In this document: piece after piece, positions 11,609 to 23,191 of the stretch
Numbering within the stretch: the first letter of the stretch is position 1
How the letters are laid out: every line of letters starts with the position of its first letter
Source: Canna indica
Lineage: Eukaryota; Streptophyta; Magnoliopsida; Zingiberales; Cannaceae
Length of the DNA: 64,000 nt
NCBI GenBank assembly: GCA_034359265.1
Contig: CP136894.1
Location: 34,006,501 to 34,070,500 of the forward strand
Reading direction: 5' to 3'
Made by a program: the position numbers and the translations under genes
The notes under the pieces: model-generated
What the model was told of the DNA's origin: nothing
Database searches by the model: none
Seen by the model: only the letters and a program-made list of their open reading frames with translations

Positions 11609-11887
11609 CTAGAAAGAAATAGTAGACTGATTACACATGTCAATAACAAGTTTTGAATCATATTCGATTATAACATTTGCATAGCTTTTTTCTATAGCAA
11701 ATTGAACATCAATTTTAACAGCTAGTGCCTCATAGTGTAAAACAGACCCATGCTCAGAAATAGAAGCATTAGCTGATATGATTTTACCAAAATTATCCCA
11801 ACATATAAACCCTGAAGCAAAAGATTTAGTTGTATCTATATAAGCACCATCAGTGTTTATTTTAATAAAATCTTGAGGAGGTGGCAC
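11609..11887 (-). pseudogene. LINE ORF2 RNase H domain (plant RVT_3 type), truncated
   Basis: The translation contains the plant retroelement RNase H signature. The first catalytic aspartate is in IKINTDGA, the glutamate in HYEALAVK and the second aspartate in EYDSKLV. Such a domain closes ORF2 of many plant L1 elements and removes the RNA strand after reverse transcription. The frame stops soon after the third acidic residue, so the final histidine or aspartate region is missing. The upstream LINE frames lie at higher coordinates on the same strand. Confidence 0.8.
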
Positions 11888-12159
11888 CCAAACATTCCTA
11901 GTATTAATCTTAGGTAAGGTCCCCTCAAGAAGAGGTGATTCAACATAGTTGACCGTAAGAGCTAAGATTTTAGCAAAAGTAGAGAAAATATTGGTCTTGG
12001 TATGTTTAAAGACTGTCTGATTCAGACATGATGCAAGTTTAATATCTGAGGCAACATTTAAATTTGAAGGGATTCGAGGGTTAAAATATGATTACAGAGT
12101 CTGCACATAGGTAGGGGCAACCGAAAACTGATCATCAATAAGCCTCCAAAGCTCTCGAG

Positions 12160-12929
12160 CTACCTCACAGTCCTGGAGTGCATGGCTTGCATTCTCAGGC
12201 TGGCTACCACATCAAGAGAAAATTGGGGAGCTGATGATTTTAAATTTAAACAATATGTCCGCAGTGGGTAGTCTCTCATGGAGAAATTTCCAAGTAAAAT
12301 GTTTGACCCTAGGGCCAATTGTAAGCTTCCAGAGGACACTCCACCTTGGACCATTGTCTTGGATAGGGGCATAAGAACAAGTTAAGTATCTGTAGGCAAC
12401 CTTACAACTAACTAGACCATTTTTCTCTAACGACCAGACCCACTTATCCTCATCGGGGTTCAACGCTAAACCAATCCTGGAAATCTTTAGGGCCACCTCC
12501 GAATAAAATAAATTGTTTAACATTTCTAAATTCCTACTATTGTTAACCAACAAATCAGCCAGACATAAGTCCACATCAAACATAGAAATATTAAAGTATG
12601 TAGGCTTAAAAGCAATTGGAATAACAAAGCACTATGAATCAGTAAACACCACAGTATTCATGCGAGATGAAATAACTTTTTTAAAACCATATTTCAAACA
12701 ACCAACAACACTCATAAAAATTTTCCAACAACGACTATATTTATAAGGCAAAACATGATTCCAAAGATTAATCACCATATTTGGCTTTAACCACCTCACA
12801 CCAAATAGAGTTATTTTCGTCAAGCAAACCTTGGATTCTCTTAGCAGATAGAAATAATTTCATTATTTCCATATCTATTATACCAAGGCCTCCAAGGTAC
12901 TTAGGTTTAGTTATTTTTTCCCAGAATAC
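12160..12929 (-). pseudogene. LINE ORF2 post-RT region with zinc-binding zf-RVT domain
   Basis: From 12929 downward the frame shows the conserved post-RT block of plant LINEs (FWEKITKPKYLGGLG). It is followed by an aspartate/tryptophan-rich spacer (DEDKWVW) and the zf-RVT domain (GPRVKHFTWKFLHERLPTAD, 12583-12212). It is broken by frameshifts around 12600 and 12240. The stretch that normally links the YADD box to this block, about 100 residues, is largely absent on both sides of element A, so sequence was lost when A inserted or later. Confidence 0.8.
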
Positions 12930-14229
12930 TGTTGGCCTAAGGTTTTCTACCTTGGTCTTAATCTTGGTTTTGATGATAACAAACATGGAACTAATTTATC
13001 ATTGAGAAATATTTTTAGGTTCCATATCGGTTAGCACTCAATGTCCTCGATCGGAAATATCAGGAGTAATAAAGAAATCAGAAGGACATTGGTCGACGCG
13101 TTCGGGTTCGTCATGGAGGTTTCTCAAAGTTTGACATGTGCACCAAAGACGTCTTGGACGAGTCTAAAGAACACAAGGAAAGCTCTCCAAGTTGACGCTC
13201 GCTAAAGGCTAGAACCTGAAAATGAAGAGCGTAAGAAAAATACACAAGAAAATTGCCCTGCCCAGCTTTGGTCGATCGGCAGAAGAGGAAATTAGGTGGG
13301 AGCTAATTCGATCGACAGATCAGTTGACCGAATGCTGCCAAAAATTGGCAATAGGCAAGTCGATCGACCGAAGTGTGCCAGAAAGTGGCAGTATGCCTAC
13401 GATCGCTCGGCGGTCACTCGGTCGGTCGACCGACGATCGACCAGCAAGCGATCAGGCGTTGCCAATGGGCAGAAAAACGCCCGTTGATGAGCCATTTGGT
13501 TGGGGGGGTTTTAAATACTCACCCCAAACTCTCTCCCCAATGAATGTTGATGCATCTAAGCTTCCTTTGAGCCATCTTTGATCATCTCCAAAGCTTTTCT
13601 TGAGCCATCTCTTTGCAAACCCCACTTTCCATGATAAAACCATGATCTGGCCTTTGAACCTTTCAGATTCATCTTCTCAAGGCATCTAAAGGACTAGGGA
13701 GTTTCTTTTGGAGCTAAGTATAGTTTGATTTGTTTATTGCTCCAATTGTTATTGTATTTTCTTGGTTATTTTCATTGTATATCAAGTGTGTAAACCTAGG
13801 TTGCTAGGTTTGATTGAGTTGGTGGTTGCCTTGGTGTTAAGGCTTAAATCCACCATTGTGATCTTAGTTTACTAGGATTAGTTGAGTTGTCCTTAGGTTG
13901 AGGTTGGAGAGTGCTTTCGGTAGGAAGGTGGGATACTTCTGGGTGTGGAAGTGCCTTCGGTTTGAGAGTGGAGACTTTCGGTGTAAAGTCCTCATTGTAA
14001 GGAAACTAATTAATCTAGTTAAACTAGTATGGAAATTCTAATCGGGGTACTTAGGTAGTGGAGTAGGCATTGTTATATTTGTTTGTGTTGATTTGTTTCA
14101 TTATTGCTTCCGCATTTAGTCGATAAATTGCAATTTTCCTAAGTAATCAAGTAAATGATTAAAACCATAATTAGGCGAAAGATTTAGATAACACACTCCC
14201 CCCCCTCTAGTTTGGACATTTCACCAATA
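12930..14229 (+). repeat. Left LTR of element A
   Basis: Begins TGTTGGCCTAAGG and ends CACCAATA (mutated from CACCAACA). It holds GTCGAC/CGATCG palindromic motifs at 13268-13447. The TATA box is degraded (TTTTAAATA at about 13509). Relative to the right LTR it lacks about 40 bp around 14075, lost between two GCATTG repeats. Confidence 0.9.
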
Positions 14230-14231
14230 TT

Positions 14232-14248
14232 TGGTATTAGAGCAGGTC
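14232..14248 (+). promoter_or_regulatory. Primer binding site of element A
   Basis: TGGTATTAGAGCAGGTC, one mismatch from the initiator tRNA-Met complement TGGTATCAGAGC, 2 bp after the LTR. Confidence 0.8.
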
Positions 14249-14296
14249 ATTACTTGAGATTTCACCATCTCTCCTACACTTTGTTTCTATTCGGAA

Positions 14297-15760
14297 ATGG
14301 CACTAGAATCAGTTGTTTCTACACCTCCTAGGTTCGATGAGTCTAACTTTGGTCTTTGGAAGAATAGAATGTATACTTTCCTAAAAATTCAAGATTTAGG
14401 TATATTTGACATGGTAAAGACAAAATATATTGAACCTAACGAAAATATGAATGCATGGACACAATAACAAGTTAAATTGTTTGAATTAAATGCTAAAACA
14501 ACGCATATTCTATTTTGCTCATTTTCAAATGATATACTTGAAAAGGTTATGCATTGTTCTTCCACGTTTGATATTTGGGCCACATTAAATATGTTATATG
14601 ATTTTGCTAAAACCGAAGAGCTTAATACATTTGTTGAGGGTGGTAATGACAATGGTCATCCCCCTAGTACTAACCTCGGTTTTGATGATCTAAGTGCGTC
14701 TAGTCAAAGAAGCAAATCAAAAAGCCGAAAAAGAAAGATTATATGCTACTTGTGCAAGGAAAAGGGGTACATTAAGAGGAATTGCCCTTCATCAAAGAAT
14801 AATGCTAAGAAGAGGACAAGTGCTTCAACATTCACCCCCGAATCAGAAGAAGCGTCCTCTTGTCATGACTATGAAGGCACATCCAAGGTTTGCCTCATGG
14901 GTATCCATGATGAGGTACAATACTCTACTTTTTGTCATGATAAAGATATAGCATATGATAGTGATGTTAGTTCTTCACATTCACTGAAAATGTCATATGA
15001 AGAATTAGTAAAAGAATGTCAAAATATGTGTGTCATGCCTTTGAAAAAGAGTAAAGAAATCAAGAAAATTAAAAAGGATAACTCTAGGCTTACTAAGGAT
15101 TTGCATGCTCTAGAGTTAGAAAATGAAAATTTAATGGCAAATCTAAGTTCCTCAAGTGTTGATTGCCATGATAGTATTGATGTTTTGAAAACTAGTAATT
15201 CACAATTGATAATTGAAATTGAGGACTTAAAATGTGAGAATATTGATTTGAAAAATGAAAATGATGATTTAAAAATTGAATTGAAAAATATCTCATAAGT
15301 TGAGATTAAGAATTTGAAAGTAGAAAATATGAAAATCAAAAATAAAAATAGTATGAGGAAATCTCAAATGCAAGTCTTACATAAATCAATTAATGATTTG
15401 AAAAATGAGGTTGTTTTCTTGAGTAGGAAAACGAGTAGTTTATCACATGCTTCATCTTTTTGAAATCCTAGGAAGAAAAATCTTTCATCTAAGAATGCTC
15501 ATGCTCATCATGCTTCTCATGCCAAGAATTCTAACATTTGACCTCATGTTCATATGGTAAAAAAAAGAATTTCATCAACATTGCTTTTGTTGTGGCATAT
15601 ATGGCCATGCTTTTATGATTGTGCATTAAAAAAAATCCAAGTGTAGCTAGGACACTTTGGATTCCTAGGCCATCTAACCCCCAAGGACCCAAAGCCATTT
15701 GGGTATCAAAAGTTTCATGCTCTTTTGTAGGGGAGTCACCACACAAGGGTAATGGAAATT
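14297..15760 (+). pseudogene. gag of element A (two zinc knuckles, coiled coil), several stops
   Basis: The start ATG at 14297 is shared with all family copies. The UBN2-like N-terminal domain spans codons 1-110 and is cut by a TAA at 14465-14467 (codon 57). The frame then stays open to 15298. Zinc knuckle 1 (CYLCKEKGYIKRNC) lies near 14742-14783, then a Ser-rich linker, then long coiled-coil heptads rich in Glu, Asn, Leu and Lys (15040-15420). After more stops (15296-15298 and near 15462 and 15541) and a shift near 15560, knuckle 2 and the terminal Trp-Ile-Pro-rich tail can be followed to about 15760. There is no pol gene behind it. Confidence 0.85.
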
Positions 15761-15980
15761 GAAGAGATGAAGTTGACCAAGAAATTGAAGGAAGGATCCT
15801 TACATGGTTGCAACTTCAAAGTCTTCACCTAGACTAGATGCCTTAGGTTTAAGAATTGGCATCTAAATCACTTGGTATCATTACATTTTCTCTACTTGTA
15901 TGTTTGAAGATGGTGTTTATGATACATGCTTAAAATTGATTGATTTTCCCAGCTCTTAATATGTTTCAAAAATGATTTTT

Positions 15981-16122
15981 GATTTCGGAGACCTTTGTAG
16001 CCTATAACATGCTCATGCGACCTTGCGGTTCCAAATCGTAGGCTCATTGTGGCCTTTCGGTTTTCAACCAATAGGAAGGATTGGAGATCTTATTTTTCAA
16101 ATATTTTATATTTCGAGATCTC
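15981..16122 (+). other. Conserved post-gag noncoding block, copy in A
   Basis: Matches the same block in D, E, F and H. The first hairpin has lost its 5' arm here (only TTCG-GAGACC remains). The later stem GGAGATCT (16083-16090) with GAGATCTC (16115-16122) is intact. GACC-TTGC-GGTT and GGTT-TTC-AACC mini-hairpins lie between. Confidence 0.6.
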
Positions 16123-16560
16123 TTAATTCGTTTCGGATTCATGATAATTTATTTTGAAACGGATTTCAAACTATTTAGCAAAGTGGACTTTGAAAATGAT
16201 ACTTGATTCCTCTCTTTGCTATTTGGTTTGGGTTGCTTGCTAATAGCTTTAGTTTCATTAAATCTACTAATGAAGTCTACTTGCAAGTTTAAATGTTAAT
16301 GGAAGGCTATGCTATCATAAAGAAAATGGAAAATGAAATGAAAAGTTTGGGAAATTTCACGATTGAGGTATGAGTTCGGTTTTGCAAAAATCTTTGTATA
16401 ATACTTGAATATTTATACTTTATTGATGTCTCTATACTGATGATTGATTTTGCATGATAATTTCATGATATCTTGATTGAATGAAACTTGCTCTCGGTTT
16501 AAATTCATATTAGAGACCTCATTTTGAGTTAGTAGTTGGTAAACATGTTTACATACACAT

Positions 16561-17360
16561 ATTTCATGCCCAGCCCGTAAAAATTGTGCTCGGCCCGGCC
16601 CAAAATTTTCATGCCCAGCCTGTAAAAATTTGTGCACGTCCCAGCCAAAAAATTTCGTGCCCGGCCTGACCCAAAAAAATTTGTGCCCAACTCGGGCCAA
16701 AAAAAATTTGTGCTTGGCCCGGCGCAGCCTGACTCAAAAAACTTCGTACATGGCCCGGCCCATCCCTGCTCGGCCCGACCTAAAAAAATTCGAGCCCGAT
16801 TCATACCGAAAAAGTTCGTACCCGACCCGACCTAAAAGAATTCATGTCCGGCCCGACCCAAAAAAATTCGTGCCCGACCAGGCCCGAAAAAATTCGTGGT
16901 CGGTCCAGCTTGGCCCAAAAAAATTCTTTCCCAGCCCGGCCCAAAAAAATTCGTGCCCGACTAGGCCCAAAAAAAATTGTGCACGGCCTTGCCCAAAAAT
17001 TCATGCCCTGCCTAGCCCAGCCCGAAAAAATTTATGCACGACTCGGGCCCAAAAAATTCGTGTTCGGCTCGTCCCGACCCAAAAAAATTTGTTCCCAACT
17101 CTATCTAAAAAAATTCGAGCTCAGCCCGGCGCGGAAAAATTCGTGCACGGCCCGGCCTATCCCGGCTCGGCCCGACCAAAAAAAATTCGTGCCCGATCCT
17201 TCCCGAAAAAGTTTGTACTCGGACACGGCCCGAAAAAAATTTATGTCCGTCCCGGCCCGAAAAAATTCATGCACGGCCCTGCTCGACTCGGTCCGACCTG
17301 AAAAAATTCGTGCCTAGCCCGGCCCAAAAAAATTCGTGCCCGGCCTAACCCTAAAGAATT
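16561..17360. repeat. GC-rich minisatellite inside element A
   Basis: About 28 variant units of the type CCCGGCCCGACCCAAAAAAA followed by TTCGTG, spaced mostly 24-32 bp. A higher-order copy of roughly 400 bp is visible (the block from 16738 recurs from 17136). Long open frames across it are a by-product of the low-complexity units. Confidence 0.85.
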
Positions 17361-18893
17361 CGTAAAATGCAAGTTGCAAGTTGTAATTTTAATTGCAACT
17401 TCCATTTGCGGCCAATCAAACGCTTGCAAATAAAAGTTGCAACTCTACTTGCAGACAACCAAACTGTACGCTGCAAAATCTATTTGCGGGCATTTGCTTT
17501 TGCATTCAAATGGATTTTGCAGCATTTGTACTTGCGGGAAACCAAACACCCCCTTAATGATATTATTTTCATCTCAAATTTTACATACACTTTTTACATG
17601 ACCATTTTGTGGTGTCATAAAAGTTTGAATGAGAACTGAACACGTTTTGAAAAATAACTAAAAATTACGAAAATACCATTAAAAATTTAGCATTTTCAGT
17701 TATTTCTAGAAAATAATAGAAAATTCTTTTTTAATTGATTCTTGAAACTGCATCTTCATTGAAAAATCTAGTTTCTTCAGTAAAAATTTTAGAAATTTTC
17801 ATCAAGAATCGGATTTATGGTGGAAATTTGGATTTGGATTTCAAAAATGCAAAGTTTCATCTTCTTGAAATATCAATTTTTTTGATACTTTGATTTCTCG
17901 TCGAAAACTTCAAATGAAAACTCATGTATACCATTTTGATTCCATTTCTAGTATCATTCACACCATTGCTTGAGTAAAATCATTTCTAGGAATGATTTTG
18001 ATAACTTGAATGATAGCTAGAAATATCCATTTTTTTATTGAAATCAATATAGGATGAAAAATGAACTTAGACAATTCATTTTGAGTTCAAACTTGAGACA
18101 CAGATCTTAAATAATCATTCAGCGATGTCTAGAAAGTTTGAAGCAAAATTGACAAGTTTTGAAAAAATACCTAAAATTTACGAAAATGCCCTTGGACTTT
18201 CAAGAATTTTATAAATTTATAGAAAACTGATTTTTGATTGATTATTGAAGCTGTAGATTCCATGAAAAATCTAGTTTCTACAGTTATAGTTTCAAAATGT
18301 TTTATCAAGAATATGATTTTAAAGGGATTTAAGAATTCGATTTATGTATACTTAAGTATCCCTTTGACCTAAGTCAACAAAGTGACTTAGAAACCTTCTT
18401 TTAAGCCCAAACTTGATCAATATAATTAGATTCACTCATGTTAGATGTTCAGGTGTCTAAGTTAGAGAAAACGTGAGTAGATAGCAAAATTTGATACTTA
18501 GACATTTTCATGTTTTCATGCCTATTTTGAATGAAACCGTGCTAAGTTCATAATTTGATCAAATGAAATTATTTTCACTTCAAACTTAATATACATGCTT
18601 TACATGTTCATAACTCTATTTTTGGTATCATTCTCACTATTACCCGAGAAAAATCATTTCTAAAATGGTTTTTGATATTTTGACCTACACTTGCAAATAT
18701 TGATACTTGAGTTTATACATGATTCCTGGATTTGGATTTTAGTTATCAATCATTGCTATCATGTATGATTTAGTCTCATATTAAATATTTGTTTTTCATC
18801 CCTTTGGTTGAGATTTTCATGTTTCATGACAAATAGTTTTAGAGTCTCAACTTTGACTATAGGTTGACTTTTCTTGCCTTTTTTGAGTGATGT

Positions 18894-19079
18894 CAAAAGG
18901 GGGAGAAAAATATAGGTAAAAAAGAAGAAAAATATAGGAAAACCACACATGTAGATAGGGGGAGTTTGTTTTCATAGATATGCATGTTGATAGGAGGAGA
19001 AATCCCATGTTTGATATCCTTTGTGCTTAATTAAATATATTTTCTTAAGGATGTTTGTCAATATCAAAAAGGGGGAGAT
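18894..19079 (+). promoter_or_regulatory. Multiple polypurine tracts of element A
   Basis: AAAAGGGGGAGA-type tracts occur near 18895, 18955 and 18991 (as GGAGGAGAAA), and finally AAAAAGGGGGAGAT directly before the LTR at 19080. The last should prime plus-strand DNA synthesis. Serial tracts are a known trait of Sireviruses. Confidence 0.8.
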
Positions 19080-20381
19080 TGTTGGCCTAAGGTTTTATAC
19101 CTTGGTCTTAATATCGATTTTGATGATAACAAACATGGAACTAATGTTTCATTGAGAAATATTTTTAGATTCCATATCGGTTAGCACTCGATGTCCTCGA
19201 TCAAAAATATCAGAAGAAATTGGAAAATCGAAAGGACATTGGTCGACGCATTAGGGTTTGTCGCAAAAAATTCTCAAAATTCGACGTGTGCACCAAAGAT
19301 GTCTTGGACGAGTGTAAAGAACACATGGAAAGCTCTCCAAGTTGACGCTCGCTGAAGGCTGGAACCCAAACACGAAGTGCGCAAGAAAAATACACAAGAA
19401 AATTACCCTGACCAGATTTGGTCGAAATCAGGCAGAATGCAATTCGGTCGATAGAATGCTACCAAAAACTGGCCGTAGGCAAGTCAGTCGACTGAAGTGT
19501 GCCAGAAAGCGGCAGTATGCCTTCGGTCACTAGGTTGATCGACCGACAATCGATCGGCAAGCGACTGGGCGTCGCCAATGGGCAAAAAAATGCATGTTAA
19601 TGATCCATTCGGTTGGGGGGGTTATAAATACTCACCCCAAACTCTCTCCCCAACGAATGTTGACGCATCTAAGCTTCCTTTGAGCCATCTTTGATCATCT
19701 CCAAAGCTTTTCTTGAGCCATCTCTTTGCAAACCCTAGTTTCCATGATAAAACCTTGATCTAGCCTTTGAACCTTCAAGATTCATCTTCTCAAGGCATCA
19801 AGAGGCCTAGGGAGTTTCATTTGGAGCTAAGTATAGTTTGATTTTCTTATGCTCCAATTGTTATTGTATTTTCATGGTTATTTTCATTGTATATCAAGTG
19901 TGTAAACCTAGGTTGCTAGGTTTGATTGAGTTGGTGGTTGCCTTGGTTTTAAGGCTTAAATCCACCATCGTAAACTTAGTTTACTAGGATTAGTTGAGTT
20001 GTTCGTTAGGTTAAGGTGGGAGAGCGCTCTCGGTAGGAAGGCGGGATACTTCCGGATGTGGAAGTGCATTCGGTTTGAGTGCGGAGACTTTCCGATGTAA
20101 AGTCCCCATTGTAAGGAAACTAATTAATCTAGTTAAACTAGTTTGGAAATCCTAAGCATGGTGCTTAGGTAGTGGAGTAGGCATTGAGGCCGAACCACTA
20201 TAAATCATTGTATTAGCATTGTTATCTTTGTTTGTGTTTAATTGTTTTGTTATTGCTTCCGCATTTAGTCGATAAATTGTAATTTGCCTAAGTAATTAAG
20301 TAAACGATTAAAATCGGAATTAGGTGAAAGATTTAGATAACACACTATTCACCCCCCTCTAGTTTGGCCATTTCACCAACA
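19080..20381 (+). repeat. Right LTR of element A
   Basis: TGTTGGCC to CACCAACA, 1,302 bp, better preserved than the left LTR. It contains GTCGAC-type motifs (19430-19560), a TATA box at 19623-19630 and the CACTATAAATCATTG segment missing from the left LTR. Confidence 0.9.
19623..19630 (+). promoter_or_regulatory. LTR TATA box (element A right LTR)
   Basis: TATAAATA, downstream of the palindrome array and followed by the conserved CTCACCCCAAACTCTC stretch, at the equivalent position in sister LTRs. Confidence 0.65.
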
Positions 20382-20432
20382 TTTGGTTTCATAGCAGATT
20401 GTAGCTTGAGATTTCACCATATGTCCTACACT

Positions 20433-22418
20433 TGTAAGACCTAAAAAAAAATCTTAATATAAAAATCTATTTTTGGTGCAGCGCACCAGAACCAGGGGTT
20501 AGTCGAGTCAAGCTGCGGAATCGCCTCAAGTAAAAGGTATAACACGACTTATGAAGTTTAAATTGGTTAGATGGATATTTCCTTATTAAGCATTAGATGC
20601 TCTATTTGAGTCAAGTTCAAATCGTGTATGCAGATCGAATCGGAGCCTGAATCAGACTTGGATCGAGTCGAGTAGAGGCTAAGTCATTTAGAGGGGCATA
20701 TGGGTCATGGCTCATCTTGGAGCCGCACGCAACCTGAGAGCAAGGGAGAAGGAGAGGAGGTCTTGGGTCGGAGCCAGAGATCGTGTTGCCGTCGAAAAAG
20801 ATCGGGATAGCCGTCTTCATCCTTTCTTCCTCCTTAATCAAGGTGAGTGGTTGTTTTCCATGATTGATTTGGGGGAGGCGAGTGGCCGAACCCCTAGTAC
20901 TGCTAGATTGAGATTTTTGTCGCGAGTTTCAATTTAAGGTAGTTTGGTTTCCATATCGCTGTTTAAGTGTTATTGCATCAGATCTACCGTGGTTTTTCTC
21001 GGATTTTTATGTTATAGGGGCTGCCGAGTAGAGGGAAAAGGGGAAAGGTCATGCCAAAATTTTCCCCAATTCCCTCGACGAGTATAAACCCTTTTTAAAT
21101 AAATCTTGAATCTATACCAAGTAGATGTGTAGTTTATTTACTGTAAATGAGGATTGAAACCCCTCCTCTAGGCCTTGAGGGTTCGGCCAACCAAGGGGAC
21201 TGCCCATGTCCATGGTTCGGCCGAGCAAGGGGTGTGTGAATCGATCAATGGCTTGTTTAGGGTAGATTAGAAACAAGGTACTAAGGTTTGGGGTCGGATT
21301 TTTCTCCTTGTTCCCACCCTTGGAGTTTCAGCCGAGCCAGGCTTGCCTTGCTCAAGCCTTGGCCGAGAGGGTGAAGGGGGATGGTGGCCTCTAGAAGCTA
21401 AACTTCATGATTAGGAATATTCAAAACAATAGGTAATGTAAAGTTGCCTAGATTGACAATTAGGATAAGATGACATTTAGGTAAGACTCTAACTAAGGAA
21501 GGTTACTATGTTGTTGCACATCATTAGTAGAATGATAGGATAGTAACCATCCTTAGGTCTTCCCTCTTTAAATTCTAAAATTTGGTGATACTTTTAATAT
21601 GTTAGATAATTTATTTCCTTGTTGAATTTATGGTTTAATGCAGAATTTAAATTTTTTATTATAGAATCATGTGGCTATACATAGTAGGTGACGTGAAGTA
21701 AATTCTTTATAGTTTATATGTTGTCCAGTATTGTTATTGGATACATTTCCAAGTCTATGACATGTAGTTTTCATTAGCCAAGGTAACATATGACGTTAGA
21801 TGATATGCATGAAATTATAAGGTGTATGTTAGTTATGGAAACTCAAAAGTAGACGAGTTAGATTTCACACCTAAGAAACATTCTGCGAACAATAGTGTGC
21901 ACATGGTACGACCGAAGCAAAAAGGCTGAGAAAGGCGGACTCCTGGAATTTTAAATAAGGAAACTTTAGGACACCTTGTTTATGTGATGTGATTGTGGTG
22001 GTCTGCCGAGAAGCATGGGTAGTCAGAATGACTAATGTTTGACTCGGCCAGTGAATGGGTCTTGAGATTGCACCGGCGGGCCCGCTAGGTGTTAGAGCCC
22101 AGTTGGGTGGGACTAGCTAGCCCTACCCCAGTCGGTGTCCGGAGACCAGTAGACCATCCTAGTCGACGGCCCGAAGATTTCTTTGATTCACTTATATGCT
22201 ATGTGGCCCGAACGGCCAGTATATTACTATCTTTGTGTGGTAGGGCTGGTTATAGCCGAATGACTAGACTATGAGTAGGCCCTAAGGGCTGGGTGCCATG
22301 TGGCTTAGTTAGGTCATTATGGATGATTACATGAATGTATGGTCTAGGCAGGACGACCCATGGGGTTGGTTGTCATATCAGAAGCAAATTATATCCCTGA
22401 CATTATATTATGCTGCCT

Positions 22419-22469
<51 letters not shown>

Positions 22470-22915
22470 TTATTGGGGATGTGCATGGAGGTTCGGAAGA
22501 ACCGCTCACTGAGTCCCATGTGGACTCACGGTTTATTTTTCTTATTTTGTAGAGCCCGATCAGTGAGTTGAGGCTTGGAGTCATGGTGCAGCTGGAGGGC
22601 AGGCAGTGGCGTCGATCTCGTAGTGGCGTCCAATAGTCATTGTCTAGATGTCTAGATTTATTATTTTCATACACTGAGATTTGTTTGTTTTAAAGCATGT
22701 ATTCGACTCTGAACTCGAGTTGTTTCATTTTGTGCTTGATGTTAGCAACTTTTCCTTTTAAAAAAAAATTTGTGAACTTTCATGAAATTCAAATAAAGCT
22801 GCATCGTTGTTTTCTATTTATGTGTGCTGGTTTCTCGTTAGTTAGTGTATGTAGTTGTCTTCAGGGTAGGACATAGACCCTGGCCGGTCACACGACCCTG
22901 AGTTGGGGTGTGACA
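20433..22915 (+). mobile_element. Gypsy solo LTR S1
   Basis: Starts TGTAAGACC and ends GGGGTGTGACA, 2,483 bp, flanked by the 5-bp duplication ACACT (20428-20432 and 22916-20 of the right side). It is of the same family as the LTR of gypsy-2 (43927-46419). No internal region is present, so it formed by LTR-LTR recombination. Intron-like signals occur inside: AAG-GTGAGT with donor GT at 20843, and acceptor TTTTGTAG ending at 22552. Confidence 0.95.
22431..22468. repeat. (TG)19 microsatellite in S1
   Basis: A TA run followed by 19 TG dinucleotides, found only in this LTR copy, so it expanded after insertion. Confidence 0.95.
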
Positions 22916-23191
22916 ACACTTTGTTTCGATCAGGAAATGACACTAGAGTCGGTTGTTTCTACACCTCCTAGGTTCTATTTGTCTAACTTTGGTCTTTGGA
23001 ATAGTAGAATGTATACTTTCCTAAAGATTCAAGGTTTAAGTGTTTTTTAATCACAAACTTTTGACAAATTCTATGTCTAACCGGAGCAGTAGTTTACTAA
23101 GGAAAAAAATCTTTTGATTTGAAATCTCAGCATAGGAATCAAAAATTCTAAGAATAGACTTTATAGATTTATCATTTGCCCTAAAAAATAA

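Larger units (their letters stand above)
11539..12929 (-). mobile_element. L1-like LINE, part 1 (3' part of ORF2), truncated
   Basis: This is the downstream third of the LINE on the minus strand. It is joined on the left to element Z's LTR and split on the right by element A, whose LTR starts at 12930. The other parts are at 23047-25125, 27460-27646 and 28184-28549, about 4.0 kb in total. No poly(A) tail is seen, so the 3' end is lost. Confidence 0.85.
15761..18890 (+). other. Noncoding internal region of element A
   Basis: No meaningful reading frame. It contains the conserved hairpin block (15981-16122) and a GC-rich minisatellite (16561-17360). At 17361-17556 is a segment ending GGGAAACCAAACACCCCC that looks like the terminus of a small DNA transposon. 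From 17557 on, AT-rich sequence is shared with element D (36190 onward). Confidence 0.7.
12930..20381 (+). mobile_element. Gag-only LTR element A (Sirevirus-like), two LTRs
   Basis: Two LTRs (12930-14229 and 19080-20381), primer binding site, decayed gag, about 3.3 kb without coding capacity, and a polypurine tract next to the right LTR. It lies in the LINE ORF2 (left flank AATAC). The right LTR is not followed by the duplicated flank. A second primer binding site and gag start follow instead (20382-20432, then 22916-23046), so the structure is LTR-internal-LTR-truncated internal. Confidence 0.9.
20382..23046 (+). mobile_element. Truncated second internal copy behind element A (interrupted)
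   Basis: 20382-20432 repeats the primer-binding-site region that follows the left LTR (TTTGGTTTCATAGCAG). It resumes at 22916 with the gag start (mutated to a non-ATG codon near 22935). It matches element A's gag to about 23045 and then ends at LINE sequence. A gypsy solo LTR (20433-22915) splits it. Confidence 0.8.

Noticed and set aside
16630..17301. 223-codon open frame through the GC-rich minisatellite
   Set aside because: Several frames on both strands are open at once because of low-complexity Pro-Ala-Arg-Lys units; there is no start context or domain.
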